From Competibacteraceae bacterium UBA2792 (GTDB taxonomy: Bacteria; Pseudomonadota; Gammaproteobacteria; Competibacterales; Competibacteraceae): a stretch of DNA of 15,702 bases. Both the position numbers and the translations under genes were made by a program. Shown here piece by piece: positions 14,576 to 15,702 of this stretch. The notes under the pieces are model-generated. The model saw nothing but the letters and a program-made list of their open reading frames with translations. It did not search any database and was not told where the DNA came from. The stretch's first letter is position 1. The number at the start of each line of letters is the position of its first letter. Where the stretch lies: contig DEHU01000282.1 in assembly GCA_002352125.1 (NCBI GenBank), forward strand, positions 1 through 15,702, read 5' to 3'.

Positions 14576-15702
14576 TTAGCCATCGGTTTCGTCGAGCGGG
14601 TGAATCGCGACGACCCGCGCATCGAACGTTTCCTGCATATCCCGCACGACCGGATCTTGGGCGACTCCCGCGGCGGCGACCTGTTGCCGTTCCATTTGCC
14701 GCTGCTGCCGCTGGTCGGCGGGCGTCGCCGCCGTCAGCTTGCCCACCTGAAAGCGTAAGCTGACCGGTGCGCCGAGATGTTGTTCCAAAGCCGCTTTCAG
14801 CCGCTCCTCGCTGGTCTTGTTCCGCATCTGGGCGTGAGCGGGTTCCAGAGCTAGCCGGAAATCGTTGCCCTCGCGCGCGACCAACGCGCAATTCAAGGCC
14901 AATTGCTTGGCCATGCCGCCCAAACTCAACCGCTCGACCAAAGCACCCCACTCCGAAACCGGTTGCTCCGAAACCGGTTGCGCCGGAGCCAGAGCCGGCG
15001 GTGCGGAGCGCGGAACGTCCCCGGCATCCGGCGCGGCAACGGCGACGGGAACGCGCACCGTTGCCGCCGGCGCGAGCGGTTCGGACACCGCATTTTGCGA
15101 GGCCGCTGGCCGGAAGCACAGCATCCGCAACAGCACCATCTCGAAACCGCCGCGCGGATCGGGCACCAGCGGCAAATCGCGCCGGCCCAGCAAGGCAATC
15201 TGGTAGAACAACTGCACGTCTTCCGGCGGCAAGGCGCGAGCCAAGCGCAACAAATCCTCGGGCTCGGCCACGCCATCGGCCGGCGCCGCCGCGGGCACGA
15301 CCTGAATCAGCGCCACCTGTTGCAGCAGCGACAACAGTTCGGCCAGCACCGCCGCATAATCGGGCGCGGCTTCATCCAATTCCGCTACGTGCCGCAACAG
15401 CGCCGCCGCATCGTCGGCCACCAGCGCGTCCAGCAAATTCACCACTTGCCGCCGGTCGATGCTGCCGAGCATGGCACCGACCGCTGCCTGCTCCACCCGC
15501 CCGCCACCGAAGGCGATGGCCTGATCCAGCAAGCTCAACGCATCGCGCATGCTGCCATCCCCGGCACGGGCGATCAGCCGTAGCGCTCCCTCTTCGCGCG
15601 GAATGTTTTCCTCGGCCAGCACCTTGTCCAGATAACCGGCGATCATGCCCGCCGACAATCGCTTGAGGTTGAATTGCAAGCAGCGCGACAGGACGGTCAC
15701 CG
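14576..15702 (-). CDS. dnaX: DNA polymerase III subunit gamma/tau, C-terminal part (5' end outside window)
   Basis: Clamp-loader subunit of the replicative polymerase. About 374 residues are visible; comparison with E. coli DnaX suggests some 165 residues, including the Walker A ATPase motif, lie beyond the right edge. The visible part starts TVLSRCLQFNLKRL, followed by the sensor 2 region GSMRDALSLLDQAIAFGGG, the oligomerisation domain III (about 90-200, including DVQLFYQIALLGRRDLP), a Pro/Ala-rich linker with a perfect QPVSE duplication, and the tau C-terminal region (WGALVERLSLGGMAKQLALN onward) that binds the polymerase alpha subunit in the family. No A-rich slippery frameshift site like that of E. 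coli dnaX is seen, so tau may be the only product. The gene heads the dnaX-ybaB-recR-HIT operon. Confidence 0.96.
   Translation of the reverse strand, partial: VTVLSRCLQFNLKRLSAGMIAGYLDKVLAEENIPREEGALRLIARAGDGSMRDALSLLDQAIAFGGGRVEQAAVGAMLGSIDRRQVVNLLDALVADDAAALLRHVAELDEAAPDYAAVLAELLSLLQQVALIQVVPAAAPADGVAEPEDLLRLARALPPEDVQLFYQIALLGRRDLPLVPDPRGGFEMVLLRMLCFRPAASQNAVSEPLAPAATVRVPVAVAAPDAGDVPRSAPPALAPAQPVSEQPVSEWGALVERLSLGGMAKQLALNCALVAREGNDFRLALEPAHAQMRNKTSEERLKAALEQHLGAPVSLRFQVGKLTAATPADQRQQRQMERQQVAAAGVAQDPVVRDMQETFDARVVAIHPLDETDG
14951..14980 (-). repeat. Perfect 15-bp tandem duplication in the dnaX linker
   Basis: CTCCGAAACCGGTTG occurs twice back to back, at 14951-14965 and 14966-14980, with no mismatch. 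On the coding strand it gives QPVSE-QPVSE just before the tau C-terminal domain. The five-codon length keeps frame. Each unit contains the hexamer ACCGGT. Perfect identity suggests a recent slippage event and a site that may vary between strains. Confidence 0.95.

Noticed and set aside
13646..14758. Open plus-strand frame of 370 codons across recR, ybaB and the end of dnaX
   Set aside because: Three conserved genes occupy the opposite strand; the product is Gln/His/Arg-rich, typical of a mirror frame of GC-rich genes.
14576..15702. Programmed frameshift in dnaX giving a gamma form
   Set aside because: No run of As suitable for slippage is visible in the coding strand of the part present; the missing 5' part is not where such sites are usually found.

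Overview
The window is one continuous piece of a gammaproteobacterial chromosome. It is densely coded and shows no mobile element, CRISPR array, tRNA or rRNA. The assignment rests on gene order and protein families: ileS-lspA-ispH followed by a convergent type IV minor-pilin operon, an AlgZ/AlgR-type two-component pair, and dnaX-ybaB-recR. The closest arrangement I know is the Pseudomonas ileS-lspA-fkpB-ispH-pilE locus. Fused or shortened gene spacing, the absence of fkpB and pilY2, and the placement of algZR beside the pilin genes all argue against Pseudomonas itself. Genus cannot be decided from this sequence.

Region 1 (1-2540, plus strand) holds the 3' end of ileS, then lspA and ispH. Their coding regions overlap by one base and by four bases, so they form a tight operon for isoleucyl-tRNA charging, lipoprotein signal-peptide removal and the last step of the MEP isoprenoid pathway. 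A perfect 9-bp hairpin at 2591-2622 sits between ispH and the convergent pilE.

Region 2 (2634-11011, minus strand, transcribed right to left) is a complete minor-pilin operon: fimT/fimU-type pilin, pilV, pilW, pilX, pilY1, pilE. Most junctions are stop/start overlaps. PilX, PilW, PilV, PilE and FimT carry prepilin leader sites and should form the priming tip complex of the type IV pilus. PilY1 is very large (about 1,750 residues). It has a signal peptide, an N-terminal half with a PA14-like module, three EF-hand-like calcium loops and a C-terminal PilC-type beta-propeller. Base composition drops sharply here: a line in pilW is 33% GC, against 70% in ileS.

Region 3 (11012-13151) starts with a 259-bp divergent intergenic stretch. 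The plus-strand genes that follow encode an AlgZ/FimS-like LytS-family sensor kinase and an AlgR-like LytTR response regulator. In Pseudomonas aeruginosa AlgR activates the fimU-pilVWXY1Y2E promoter. Here the regulator pair lies back to back with that operon, and a 9-of-10 match to the AlgR box lies 67 nt upstream of the first pilin start codon. This self-contained sensor-regulator-pilus-tip module is the most interesting feature of the window.

Region 4 (13199-15702, minus strand) is a housekeeping operon: dnaX (5' end outside the window), ybaB, recR and a HIT-family hydrolase, covering replication clamp loading and recombinational repair. dnaX carries a perfect 15-bp tandem duplication in its linker.

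I found no convincing evidence of a wholly undescribed system. The noteworthy points are arrangement, domain architecture and local composition of a known pilus system.
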